In this document: positions 34,608 to 45,060 of the stretch, piece after piece
How positions within the stretch are numbered: position 1 is the first letter of the stretch
How the letters are laid out: every line of letters starts with the position of its first letter
Source of the DNA: Rhytidiadelphus loreus
Taxonomy: Eukaryota; Streptophyta; Bryopsida; Hypnales; Hylocomiaceae
Length of the DNA stretch: 64,000 bases
Assembly (NCBI GenBank): GCA_947034895.1
Contig: OX344764.1
Location: forward strand, 5,704,001-5,768,000
Reading direction: 5' to 3'
Notes under the pieces: model-generated
Told to the model about the DNA's origin: nothing
What the model saw: only the letters and a program-made list of their open reading frames with translations
Database searches by the model: none
Made by a program: the position numbers and the translations under genes

Positions 34608-34814
34608 TTGTCTTGTGTAATATTGTGTTAGTAGATTGATATTATGTGAGATTACTGTTGGTTGATTAAAAGGGAAGAGATCTCTTTGTGGCATCCATTG
34701 AGCATAAATTGTGTCATTCGGCATTTTATATTGACATAGGTATGTATTATATTTTTTGGAGATTTTATATGAGTCTTTTATTTCTTTGGTTTTGAGTTTT
34801 GTTATAGTATATAT
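34608..34814 (-). other. Possible chromo-like module in ORF2 between RT and RNase H
   Basis: The stretch has the order IYTITKL...KYNTYLCQYK...YAQWMPQRDL...INLLTQYYT. This parallels the chromodomain layout YxVEKIL...YLVKWKG...TWEPxxNL...LIxxY, with the aromatic/Trp positions in place. Chromodomains guide some LTR elements to heterochromatin. The match is by eye and the domain is not usual in non-LTR elements, so this is tentative. Confidence 0.4.
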
Positions 34815-37800
34815 GAGGGTTGTATTTGGGTTGTTTGGGATGTGTATTGATTGATTTTGTGGTCTTAGTATGTATGGTGGTTCTAGTGAATTGAGGCGAG
34901 GGGGATTTTCTGAAGGTCTTGGATTTAGATCGCGGTTGTTTGATATATATTGCGCTTTGAGAGTTCTTGCTATTGTGTGGATTTGGCAAGGATTTGAGCA
35001 TTGTATTGTACATTTTGGGTAGCAGAAAAGTTGTTCAGCTATGTTTAATGTGTAGATGCTTGAGACATCCATTCTTTCTCAAGTTCCGTTGTATGGAGTT
35101 GGAAGCTTTCTTTTATACTCTTAAGGTGGATGCCTACTTCATGTTTGAGTAGATACAAAGTTCTTGTCGTAGGTGATCTGGTACAATCATGTGATTTGAT
35201 TCTAGGGATGTTTTCTGCACCTCCGTGTTTGGCTAAAATATGGTGGATGAGTCCTTTATATATTATTCCTAATCTTCCTGGATCATTGAGGGCATTTCTA
35301 AGTTGTTCACTGATGCAACGTAAATATGCATTTTTGAGTGAAAAGGCTTCTAGGCCAAAGAGATTATGTGGAAGTTGTGCTATTACATTTGCAGTACATT
35401 TTGGTAATCCACATATAGTTTTTTGAATGCCAATGATTTTTTTGTCTAATTTTTTTATTGTTGGTAGAGAGTATGGAACTGCATAAAAAGTGTAGGCTAT
35501 GCCGGCCCTAATTATAGTGTCCACCATGTTGATTTTTTGTTTTATTGTGGCTGGGCAATTTATAAGTTGTTCACATTGTTCTATGACTTTTTTTGTGGTG
35601 ATATGGGTTTGCAAGTTCCATTTTAGTGATGGTACTAGTTGTATACCTAAGTACGTGTAGGGTTCATTTTGATGTAGAATTGGTATTGGTTGACCTCTAA
35701 AGTTGATGTTCATGTTTTCAATTTGTTTTTTGAAGGAGTCAGGTTTTATTTTTGATTTATTTGGGCATCCTGTAATTGCGCATTTTGATATTCCTAGTTC
35801 CATTCCTGACCAATTGCAAAATTTATCTAATTTGTTAAGTTGGTTTTGGAGGGACGCCAGTTTATTTGATGTAGCTGCCAGGTCATCGGCGTATGCTGCT
35901 GAGCTTATTGTTATTTTGGATGTACCAAATGTATAACCGTTACTGCCGGTTTGGAGCCATCGGAGTAAAGGTTCTAGAAAGATAAGAAAAAGGTAAGGAC
36001 TAAGGGTGTCTCCTTGAATGGTGCCTCTTTGTATTGGTATTGGTTTAGTATTACCAAAGTGTTCGCCTCTAAATATTGTATTTGACTGTGAGTAGATATT
36101 TCCTATTAGTGCTACTGCATCCTTTGGATATCCAAGATCTAACATTATGGCGAGGAGTCTTGCGTGGTCTATGGATTCAAATGCATTTTTGAAGTCTATG
36201 TATAGTATGTAGATGTCTTGATTAGTGAATCATGCATCTTCCAATGTTGCTATGAGTAGTTGGAGTTGTCGTGTTGTGCTTCTTTCTGCTCTGAATCCTT
36301 CTTGACTATCATGAAGTATTTGGTGGTGTTCACCATACTCAGAGAGGATTAGGGTTATAGTGCTAGTGAAGAATTTATATATTGTATTTGCAAGTGCGAT
36401 AGGTCTATGATTTGATAGTTGAGAAGGATCTCCTTTTTTATAGAGTAGTATAGTTGTACTGGTTTTCCAAGAGGTTGGGATTTGTTTTTGTTTGTAACAA
36501 TGTTTGAAGAAAAGAAAAAGTAGATTATGAAAACATTGTGGCATACTTTTTAGGATTATATTAGGGATTTGATCTGGGCTTGGTGTTTTGTTATTGGCTA
36601 AGTTTTTTAAACAAATGTCATATGTTTCCTTGGTGAGGTAGGTATGTAGCGGGATTTCTTGGTTTCCTCTCTTCTCTATGATGAAACCATCTAAGTCGTG
36701 CCATGGGTATTGTCGTACTCCACACATACAGTGTGGTAGGTGTTCTGGTAGATAATGGCATGTTGGAACTGTGGGTCGATTACTGATAGATTGTTGGATG
36801 TGTATTTCGTTGGCTATGTCTTCCGGGTTAGTTAGTAGGTTGTTGTGTCTGTCCATAATGCAATCTAGTGAGGGTGTGTTTAGGTTCTTGAATACTCTTT
36901 TGTTTATTTTCTTAGGGCTCTTTTCATACAATTGTCTATATTTTGATATAGCTTTTTTGATACAGTTTTGAGTGTATTGTGTAGTAATCTTTCGGGCTTG
37001 TACATTTGCATTTTTGGCTAAGTTGGCTAGCGTTGTAATCCATTCTTGTTGGTTAGGTTCTTGTGTTGGAGGTGGTGGGATACAAATATGGGTGTGATTT
37101 TGTAGTTCTGCCATTATTGGGTGTGTTGTCCAATGTGTGGTGTTTTTGGTTATGTATATTGCTTTTCTAATTAAGTCATATGTGGAAAGGTGGGATTTTC
37201 ATTTCTTTTGTAATTTTCTTGGTAGGTAACCCCCCTGTTGTGATGTGCAAGTTGTTAGTTGGGGAAGAGGTGGTGCGCTGCACGTTTCAATTATTTTATC
37301 AGATATATTTTGTACTAGGTGGTCTAAAGTAGTGCATGCTATATGCCATTGTTGTTCTGTTAGATGTTCTGTATTGAGGATAGTGGTTAGTTCGTTTATT
37401 TGTAGTATGTGTGTCTCGAGAAAATTTGTTTTAAAATTTTCTATATTGTCTTGGGGGATAGGGTTTAAAATTCTTGGCAGTTTATTTTGTGGTGGTGTTA
37501 TAGGGCGTGCTATTAGTGTGTTTGGTGGTATATGTAATGTTACAGGTGAGTGATCTGAGTTGAGGTTGTGGTTGTGATGCGTGGTTGATGTATATAAGGT
37601 CGGATTAGGTACTTTAATGTAATAACCATCAATTAGACTGGTTTGAGTATAGTTATGTCCGCCTTGTCTAGAAAATGGGCTATTGGTTTCTGTGTATGTG
37701 AGGTGAAGGTTGTTTGTAAATGTGCGCCATTCTATGTCTTCTGTTTGTGGTGGGATTCTGTTAGATTCATTTTGTCTTCCTATAAGTGCAATATCTCTAT

Positions 37801-38926
37801 TGAAGTCACCACATAAAACGGATGTGTATTGTGGGTGTATAGAAATTTGTTGGTTTATGTGTTGTTGGATTTTTGGAATTAGTTGCAAGTCATCGGTATG
37901 TGAAGGCATGTATATGTGAAATAGTAGCCATGGTTGTAGTGGTTGATTATTTATTTTTATTATTTGCAGATATGGTGAAAATTCAGTAGGAGTTGGGATT
38001 TTGGTGATGTATCCTGGGAAGGTGTATTTTTTATTTATGAGAGTGAGGAATCCGCCTCTATTTGGTGTATATTGTCTTCTTTGTTGTACACACCTAGTTA
38101 ATGTGTGTGTATTATTAAATATTAGTTTATATTGTGGGAATAAATTTTGAATGTATTTTGTAGATTTTGTGGCTGTTATTTTGGTTTCTTGTATTGTTAT
38201 TATAGCCGGAGTATCTGGTGTGAGTTCTATTAATTGATGAAGATTTGGTAGAGCCGTATTTATTGATGAAGCATTCCACGTGGTTATGTATGTATTAGAA
38301 TTTGTTGTTTGTGCTCTTGTTGAATGGTTTGAGGGTAAGGAGGGTTGTGGTAGAGGATGAGAGTATTCTGTCAGAGGGTCTTTATATTTTAATATTTCTT
38401 TTAGTATTTTTTCGGGTAAGAAAGGAAATTTATTACTCATATTTTGTAAAGTTATTGGTTCGTTTGTTTGTTTAATGAAACTATAGATTTCTGTATGGAT
38501 TGAATTAGGGGGTGTAATGAGTGATGTATTTATGTCTTTAAATTGTGTATATGGGTGGGGAGTTGTGATATGTCTTTCTGGTGGGTTTTGTAGCGATGAC
38601 ATTTTTTCTAGAAGAGACATGGTCCAATGTGGGAGTGGTGTTTGTATTAGTGTTTGATTACATGTATCTAATAATGGGCTAATTGTGGTGATGAGTGCAA
38701 ATAAGAGTCTTGGTGGCAGGTGGTGTTGATTTTGGTAGATGTATCGGGATAGGTGTGGGTATATTGTAGTTGTGTTAATATGTTGAGGATGTGTGATGTT
38801 TAGTAGTGGTGCGAATGTTTTTGCTAGATGTTGGTATTCTGGTTGTAGTTTTATTGTGCATGCTATAAAGTACATTTTATATCTGTGTTTATGTGCCGGT
38901 GGGTGTGTTGTTAGTATGTCAAGCAT

Positions 38927-38956
38927 GGGGCCTGGGTTGGTTTCAATGTCACCACT
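38927..38956 (-). other. 2A-type ribosome-skipping peptide near the ORF2 N-terminus
   Basis: Residues 89-98 read SGDIETNPGP, preceded by a hydrophobic HLTILL stretch. This fits the 2A consensus D(V/I)ExNPGP exactly. In several animal and trypanosome non-LTR elements such a peptide near the ORF2 start separates an N-terminal leader from the enzyme by ribosomal skipping. Here it would release an 97-residue leader ending in Gly, with the downstream protein starting at Pro. Confidence 0.85.
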
Positions 38957-39300
38957 TAAAAGGATTGTTAGATGTAGTGGAAGTTTTTGATGTTGTGAGA
39001 TGAGTCCAATAGGTTTTGATTTAATTTGATTGTGATGGGTAGTTTGTGAAAATTTATTGACATGGTTATTATCATAGGGAGTGTGTTTATATGTATATGA
39101 GTTATAGGTGTTTAATTTGTTTGTTTGGGATTGTAAAAGAAAACGTTTGAAGAAGTGTGATGAGAAGATGAGACAAAACTCTTTATATATGTAATATTGC
39201 CAACAATTGGAGGTATACAAAATACAAATAAGAGATAACGTAGTACTAAAGTATATGTCTATGGCACTCTGTTTTTGGGTGATGGCGTTGTATAACCTAA

Positions 39301-40977
39301 CTAGTTTGGCGGAGAAGAGGGGTCTGGAGCTGTAATGGCTGGGCGGGCTAGGTTTTGAATCACTTGCATGCTCTGACGGAGAATGTCTTCTAAGTTTGTG
39401 AGAGCTCCTCTAAGGTCATTTTCCACCTTGTCTGCGTAGCTTTGTGCTTCTGTCTGTAGTTCTTCCTTCATTTGACTCATGTCAGACTTGAATTCGACTC
39501 GGAGCTTCAAGTTTTCTTTGGAGACTGCTTCTCCTATTAACGCTGAGAGTTCATCTCTGTTTAGTGGTTGTTTTGAAGCAGAGGATGATGCTGTGTTTTG
39601 CATTGCTTCGACTGTGCTGGCGAGAGCAGTGTTGATGTCTAGAAAGCCCCATTTTTGGAGTGTTTCATCATTGGGTTTCACAGACCCGTCCAAAGACTTG
39701 GGATGAGGTTGAAACTCCACGTACTTGTGTTGAAGACGTGCTGATTTCTTAACATGTTGCTTGTAGATTGCTGCATTCAAGCATTCGATGTTGGCAATTC
39801 CGCTATGAGCGTTGCCCTTGTGTCGGGGGAAGAAGATGGATTTGATATTCTTGTGTCCAATGTGATCATGTAATCCCTCTGATACTTCTGCAGTGGATTT
39901 GGTAAGGTTGATGTTCTTAGCAATCAGAACAAGACAATTTCTTTTGTTTACTTCTTCCTTGGTGAGTTGGTTCAAATCGATGTTGATAGGTTGTAGAAGT
40001 TCACCCAGTATTGCAATGCGCTGTTTCTTAATCTTCTCGAGTTGTTCAGGTGACGTTGTTGTTAGCCAACCATAGGGTTCAATAGTGGGTTTTTGAACCT
40101 GTGTCAATTCGAACTCGAAGCCTCTACGAAAGCTCTCTTCTAGTGTTTGTTTGAAGAGGTGATGGGGTTCTATGTTTCTGATGGTTTCACTATTGATTTT
40201 GATGGAGAGTAGGGTGCTGGTAGCTATGGGATCGAAAGATTTGGCAATTTTGGCGATTGTCAATGTGTCATTGTCCAAAGGGATTGCGAAAACTCTAGTG
40301 CCTCGGAGTAGGGCTTTGCCGTCGACCTCAGGGTTCGCTAGGTGAATTCTAGCCATACCCGACCAAACTTTGGAGTTCTTAGCGCCGTGGCATAGGATTG
40401 CTACCGGGTCAGCAATGCTATCTCCTATCTGTATATGCATTTGCTTGAAACGAAGGAGAACTTTTGACATGGCTTCCTTTTGAGTGAGTGGTACCTCAGG
40501 TTTCTCAAAATGCAATAGTATATGATAATCGAGTGCTAGATGGGTATGCATATTTACCTCAACATCAAACGGAATTTGTGTTAGGTTGAAGTGTTGTCCC
40601 GCAATGTTGTCCGGCCTAGATGTTGGCCATAGCTTCTGCTGGACACGGGGGAATGACATACGGGCTCTCGAAAGTTTAGCCGCTTCTTGTGCAGTATGTC
40701 CTTGGGCGATGAAGTCTGGTATTGTTTGTTTGTTGAGAAGTGGCATCCCGGCCTCATAGGCTAGGGTTTCCATAGTCGGATAGCCATACCAAAATTCGTA
40801 TGGTATTTGACCTTGGAGCTGAGTCAAGGTAGTGTCGGCGCCTTTCGGTTTCTTTTGGTGGGACTTGTCAGCTTTTGGGGTGGTGCGTTTGTGTGAGCCA
40901 GATGCTTCTTCCATCTCGATTTCATCAGGATAGGATACATGTCTATGTACCTTGTTGTTGTGAGGAGGATCCGACAT
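39301..40977 (-). CDS. Retrotransposon ORF1 protein, apparently intact, 558 residues
   Basis: The frame is open from further upstream (41724), but I place the start at the ATG at 40977 (MSDPPHNNK), because the preceding 249 codons look like translated leader: low complexity, unlike the rest. The protein has a basic N-terminal tail (SHKRTTPKADKSHQKK), a central folded region with FWYGYPTMETLAYEAG and GKALLRGTRVFAIPLDNDTL, and a C-terminal coiled coil (KENLKLRVEFKSDMSQMKEE onwards) ending Pro-rich. ORF1 proteins of non-LTR elements bind element RNA as oligomers; the coiled coil fits that. I recognise no named domain. Codon usage is clearly different from ORF2, being less A-rich. Unlike ORF2 it has no break over 558 codons. 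Confidence 0.75.
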   Translation of the reverse strand: MSDPPHNNKVHRHVSYPDEIEMEEASGSHKRTTPKADKSHQKKPKGADTTLTQLQGQIPYEFWYGYPTMETLAYEAGMPLLNKQTIPDFIAQGHTAQEAAKLSRARMSFPRVQQKLWPTSRPDNIAGQHFNLTQIPFDVEVNMHTHLALDYHILLHFEKPEVPLTQKEAMSKVLLRFKQMHIQIGDSIADPVAILCHGAKNSKVWSGMARIHLANPEVDGKALLRGTRVFAIPLDNDTLTIAKIAKSFDPIATSTLLSIKINSETIRNIEPHHLFKQTLEESFRRGFEFELTQVQKPTIEPYGWLTTTSPEQLEKIKKQRIAILGELLQPINIDLNQLTKEEVNKRNCLVLIAKNINLTKSTAEVSEGLHDHIGHKNIKSIFFPRHKGNAHSGIANIECLNAAIYKQHVKKSARLQHKYVEFQPHPKSLDGSVKPNDETLQKWGFLDINTALASTVEAMQNTASSSASKQPLNRDELSALIGEAVSKENLKLRVEFKSDMSQMKEELQTEAQSYADKVENDLRGALTNLEDILRQSMQVIQNLARPAITAPDPSSPPN

Positions 40978-41864
40978 TGTGCCTGTATTGAGTTGTTTTT
41001 GATGAGAAGAGAAAATGTAATTAAGTAAGACAAGTTGAGGGTATAAGGATAAGTCTAGTTTTGAAGTATTGTAATGGAGTTTCTTATGGATTGCAATGGT
41101 ATTGTTTGTGGTTTCAAACCATGTAAGATATATTATAAGAACCCTCCTAGGAGCAAAGGGCTCCCGGGCATGAATGGGTGTATAATATATCATTATGGGT
41201 AGGTGGACTTGGTAAATAGACATATGCTTTAAAGTAAGATAAAAGTGGTATGGGTAGGATAACATACCTCTAGAAGCAGTGTGGGCCCTGTGTGAGGATG
41301 GAGGTGGGGGGGTGTCCGAGGCTAGACGCTTGTGAATACAAAACTCAGTGGATACTAGAGCAGTTGGTGTGGTGTTGATGTTTTCGTGGCTTGATGAACC
41401 TCTGGTCTTTGTACGTGAGGTTGTATGTTGTTTGTGAGTATTCACTATAGTTTTTGGAGTTGGCCGCAAGCGTAGCTCCTTCTCACTTCGTCTTGGATTC
41501 ACCGGCTTGTCTTGGGGCTTGGTCTTCATACAGCTTTGATTGGGGTGTAAGAACACCGTGCGTCTCTCCACATAAGTATAGCCGCAGTTGTGTGTGTAAA
41601 CTATGAAAGAAGTTGGGTCTTGTTGTTGTCCTGTGAAGTCTGGCGGTTGATGAGCTTTTGAATATGGGATTCGTTGGAGGTTTGAGTACCTAATCTCCTT
41701 GACGTGTTGTTGGGATAGCTGCACAGATTGCTAAGGAGTGCAGTAGTTGTGTCGACCAATGTTGGCTGCAACTGGTTTCCGAATACCGGGGCGGTGTGGA
41801 TGTCTCCAGACTGCGGTGTGGTGATGTTGCTGGCGTGTGACTTGGCGATGCAACTCCTTCGCTG

Positions 41865-42265
41865 ATTTCGGTGAAGTCAGCTCCAGTTGTAGTGCCAGGA
41901 AGTTGCGGGGAGGTGATTCGGTGATGCAGGGCCCGCTCGGTGCACAACTACAGCAGGGTCGAAGTCGTAATTGCAAGCTATCGCTGCGTCTCCACGTTCT
42001 TGGGGTGATCGCTATGTCTCTTTGTTCTTCGGTGATGCTCTGACTGGGTGGTGTTGTCGCAGCCACTGATGTTGGTGAAGTCTGCTCCAGCTGCACTGCC
42101 CGAGAGTTGCGGGGTGGTGATTCGGCGATGCAGGGCCCGCGCGGTGGACAGATGCGGCAAGATTGAAGTTGTCGGTGTAGGTTGGCGCTGTGCCTCTTCG
42201 ATCTTGATGTGGTTACTACGCTTCCTGGTTCTTCGGTGGTGCTCCGGCTGGGTGGTGTTGTTGCG
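41865..42265. repeat. ~200-bp tandem repeat in the presumed 5' UTR of the retrotransposon
   Basis: CGGTGAAGTCAGCTCCAG...GTTGCGGGGAGGTGATTCGG...ATGCAGGGCCCGC at 41868 recurs as TGGTGAAGTCTGCTCCAG...GTTGCGGGGTGGTGATTCGG...ATGCAGGGCCCGC at 42071. Both units end with a GGTGGTGTTGTxGC segment. Tandem 5' monomers with promoter activity are known in some LINEs. Confidence 0.75.
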
Positions 42266-42355
42266 TTTCCTGGTTCTTCGGTGGTGCTCCGGTTGGGTGG
42301 TGCTGTTACGTTTCCTGGTTCTTCGATCGTGCTTTGGCTGGGTGGTGCTGTTGCG
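42221..42355. repeat. 45-bp tandem repeat, three units
   Basis: Units at 42221-42265, 42266-42310 and 42311-42355 share TTCCTGGTTCTTCGGTGGTG and GGGTGGTG. The length is a multiple of three, so antisense frames through it look like repetitive proteins (TTQPEHHRRTRKR), but there is no sign that this is translated. Confidence 0.9.
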
Positions 42356-42670
42356 GCAACAGGCTTCTATGTTGCGGGTGAAGAACGTGAGCTGCGTGTG
42401 ATCTGTTGCGATGTACAAGCACAGAGAAGAGGCTGTTGTTTGTTGTGACGAGAGGTACTTGTGAATTTGTTTGGGAGATTGTGGATAGAAGGTTTCCGTT
42501 TTGGGAGTGGTAGTGATTCGGGTTGGGTGCTAGATTTGGTATGTTGTGAGGCGCATGCGACGTGGTAAGTGAGTGTGGGTGTAGAGTAGCAGGGGTTGCA
42601 AGGTAGTAGGGATCTGGGGTGGTCGTGAGAAGAAAACAGTAAAGCAAAGAAATTTTTAAAAGAAACACAG

Positions 42671-43095
42671 GGAAAAGAACCTGATCATAAGTGACGGTGC
42701 TGAGTATGCATACTTGTAAGGTTTATCCACGTGCGGAATGTCGGATGATGGCGGGTGGAGGACGAACTGCAAAGAACTCCTGCTCTCGGTGGAAGTCTGC
42801 CGAAATCTAGTGCTTTAGTTTCTCAGTCCTGCATACGCCACCTTGTCTCTCCAGCCGCTCAGATTCAAGACAGGTGCTCCTTGCCGCAACAGATCTGAGC
42901 TTCCAGAAGTGTCCTAAAATTTCGAATCTCATGGTTTTGAAGAAGCGGAGTTGTCTGCAGTGCTCTTGACTTGCTCTACAAGGGTGGTTTGAAGTAGGAG
43001 CGGTCAGTCCTCGCCATTGCTGCATAGACAACAGGCAGCAACACCGCCATCATCCGGCCCGCGACGTGATCAGAGCTTAGCTCCGCTCCGCCATT
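42671..43095. other. Unassigned flank upstream of the retrotransposon
   Basis: Balanced base composition, no repeat or coding frame recognised. It may still belong to the retrotransposon 5' end. Confidence 0.3.
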
Positions 43096-43434
43096 TGTGG
43101 GTGCTTAATTACCCACCCTTGGTAATTAATCGGACACAACCAGGTTCTAGGGGTTAACTAAATTCTAACCTAACGGGTGACTAAGCGTAGGTCCATTGTG
43201 CCTTCCAAGCAATGGATCTTCTTTACTAAGTTCCTAGTTTCCGCAGGTGACAATGGAGTTGCCCCAAATTGGCGAGGGAATAGTTCGGGCTAACCGTCCC
43301 CTAACGGCAGCCTATGCGAACTACCACCGAATCTATCCTAATCTATGGGAATCTGAGGCTAATTGACCTTTCCTAGGGCTGAGGAGGGATTACCTAAGTC
43401 CCTTCCATGGTTTCCTAAGTTGATTGGGTTTTTT

Positions 43435-43935
43435 CCTAATCTAAGTTATCTTTTTCCCTAATTTCATTTATCTTCTTTCTTCATTTAATTTTCTAATCTA
43501 ACTTGTCTTTTCCCTAATTTAATTTATCTTTTTCCCTAATTTAATTTATCCTCTTTCTTAATTTAATTTTCTAATCTAATTTATCTTTTATCTAATTTAT
43601 CCCCTAATTTAATTTATCCTTTTTTTCTAATTTAATTTATCTTTTTTCCTAATTTAATTTTCTAATCTAATTTATCTTTTATCTAATTTATCCTCTAATT
43701 TAATTTATCCTTTTTTTCCTAATTTAATTTATCTTTTTTCCTAATTTAATTTTCTAATCTAATTTATCTTTTATCTAATTTATCCCTTAATTTAATTTAT
43801 CCTTTTTTTTCTAATATCTTTTTTCCTAATTTAATTTTCTAATCTAATTTATCCCTTAATTTAATTTATCCTTTTTTCCTAATTTAATTTATCTTTTTTT
43901 TCTAATTTAATTTTCTAATCTAATTTATCTTTTAT
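43435..43935. repeat. CTAATTTAATTTATC minisatellite with ~91-bp higher-order period
   Basis: Basic words of about 21 bases (CTAATTTAATTTATCTTTTTT) are arranged in a larger unit. TTTTCTAATCTAATTTATC starts at 43567, 43658 and 43750, a spacing of 91-92 bases. Confidence 0.85.
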
Positions 43936-44799
43936 CTTTCTACCCTTGACCCTACGTCTTTATCACCTAAGGTAATTTTGATTGGCTACTTTAACCTTAA
44001 CTCCTAATTGGATTATTTTGTCCTCATCTAATGTTTAACTTCTTGGTTGAATTTTGACCCTAACGGTTACTAATCCCTAGTCCTATCCTATCCTGTTCTA
44101 CCTTGTTTTGTAATCTAATTCCTATCCTATCCTACTCTAATTTGGCTGCTTTTACGGTTAACTTCTATGTATGAGAGGGGTTTAGATACTTCTAGCCCTA
44201 TCGATAAACTTCTATGTCGAACTTAAGGTCCACCCTAATTCCTATTTGCTAATCGACATTAATCACTACTTAACAGAATTTAGCGCAAATTTAAAAGAAA
44301 AGCACTGGGGATTAATTTACTGACTCACCTGATCGATGTTGGCATGCACGACCTTTTCCTCCATACCTCCGGCCGTGTGCTCGTGTTCCATAGTCGACAC
44401 GTATGTTGAAGTAGTAAAATGCCTACAGCTTAGTCCTTGGCGAAGTAGTACACTCTAAAAGACCCTTAGTGGTCCCTTCCTTTCTCCTTATCTTTTTTCT
44501 CTTTTACTTCAACACTATTCCTACCAACCCCTTAAATGAGACCTTACACCATATGACGCTAATCTAATGGAAGAGTCACCTATTCTCTTACGTCGTCATT
44601 TTGGTGTCATCCTAATCTCTTTCCTAATGGTTGTAAGAAGCTTTTGAGATTTCCTACCTAATCCTATGACGCAACACTATTTATCGTCTCTCCCTTCTTC
44701 TTCTCCTATAACTACCCCCTTCCTAATTTTGTCATCATTGTGTGAGGTTTAGTTTGAGAGGTTGAGGATGTGGTTTGCAGGGCGCCGCTTGGAGCTTGT

Positions 44800-45060
44800 C
44801 TTTCTCTTCCCCCCCCCTTTTTGACTGATTCCTCCCCCCTTTGATGTATGTTTTGTTTTGATCTTTCCTTTTTTTTCTCTCTACCCCCCCACCCCCGAAA
44901 CCTTTGGACCAACCCCCCCAAGCCCTGGGCCCCCACCTCCTCCGAACACTGTCTGGGTGCCCGCTGCTGGGTGCCCACTGCTGGGTCGCCCGGTTGCTGG
45001 GTTGCCCGCTGGCTGGGTCGCCCGCTGCTGGGGTCCGCTGGCTGGGTCCTGGTTTTTACA
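44800..45060. repeat. C-run zone followed by GCTGGGTCGCCCG minisatellite
   Basis: 44808-44935 holds several runs of seven to ten C. From about 44952 the words CTGGGTGCCC, CTGGGTCGCCCG and GGCTGGGTC repeat with a period of about 14-17 bases. Reading frames across it are compositional artefacts. Confidence 0.7.

Larger units (their letters stand above)
32076..39220 (-). pseudogene. Retrotransposon ORF2 polyprotein: 2A, APE, RT, chromo-like, MTase-like, RNase H, CCHC, REL
   Basis: The frame opens at 39220 and runs with in-frame TGA at 37199 and 36230 to about 35060, where it shifts; further shifts occur near 34520, 34385 and 34257, and the final stop is at 32076. The AP-endonuclease (37526-38290) keeps Asn316 (TTWNASS), Glu345 (IQETK), GDFNRD and the SDH triad. 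The reverse transcriptase shows LYKKGDPSQLSNHRPIAL, the QGDTLSP region and YADD at 35882-35893. RNase H (33099-33536) keeps YTDGS, AEL, FTDC and HAD. The protein copies the element RNA at a nicked target site. The coding strand is strikingly A- and C-rich and G-poor, unlike ORF1. Counting the breaks, it would be about 2,300 residues, long for a non-LTR ORF2, which the extra modules explain. Confidence 0.85.
32060..42670 (-). mobile_element. Dualen/RandI-like non-LTR retrotransposon with dual endonucleases
   Basis: On the minus strand the order is: tandem repeats resembling promoter monomers (41865-42355), ORF1 (40977-39301), an 81-base spacer, and ORF2 (39220-32076). ORF2 encodes a 2A-type peptide, AP-type endonuclease, reverse transcriptase, extra modules, RNase H, CCHC finger and a restriction-like endonuclease motif set. 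Elements with both endonuclease types are known as Dualen or RandI, first described in Chlamydomonas; an RNase H domain is also reported there. ORF2 is broken by two in-frame TGA codons and several frameshifts, so the copy is dead. An AATAAA lies on the coding strand at the stop codon. Element ends and target duplication are not resolved: the 15-A run at 32039-32053 is on the wrong strand for a poly(A) tail. The 5' end is placed only approximately. Confidence 0.75.

Noticed and set aside
10489..39220. TGA read as a sense codon in this organism
   Set aside because: All cases are in decaying transposons, which also carry frameshifts; CpG deamination of CGA explains them more simply.
40978..41724. 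N-terminal 249-codon extension of retrotransposon ORF1
   Set aside because: Open in frame, but composition is unlike the downstream protein and it overlaps leader-like sequence; the ATG at 40977 is a better start. Not excluded.
42048..42448. Repetitive frames such as RTRKRNNTTQPEHHR in the region upstream of ORF1
   Set aside because: The repeats have a period divisible by three, so all frames stay open by arithmetic; position and base composition suggest an untranslated leader.
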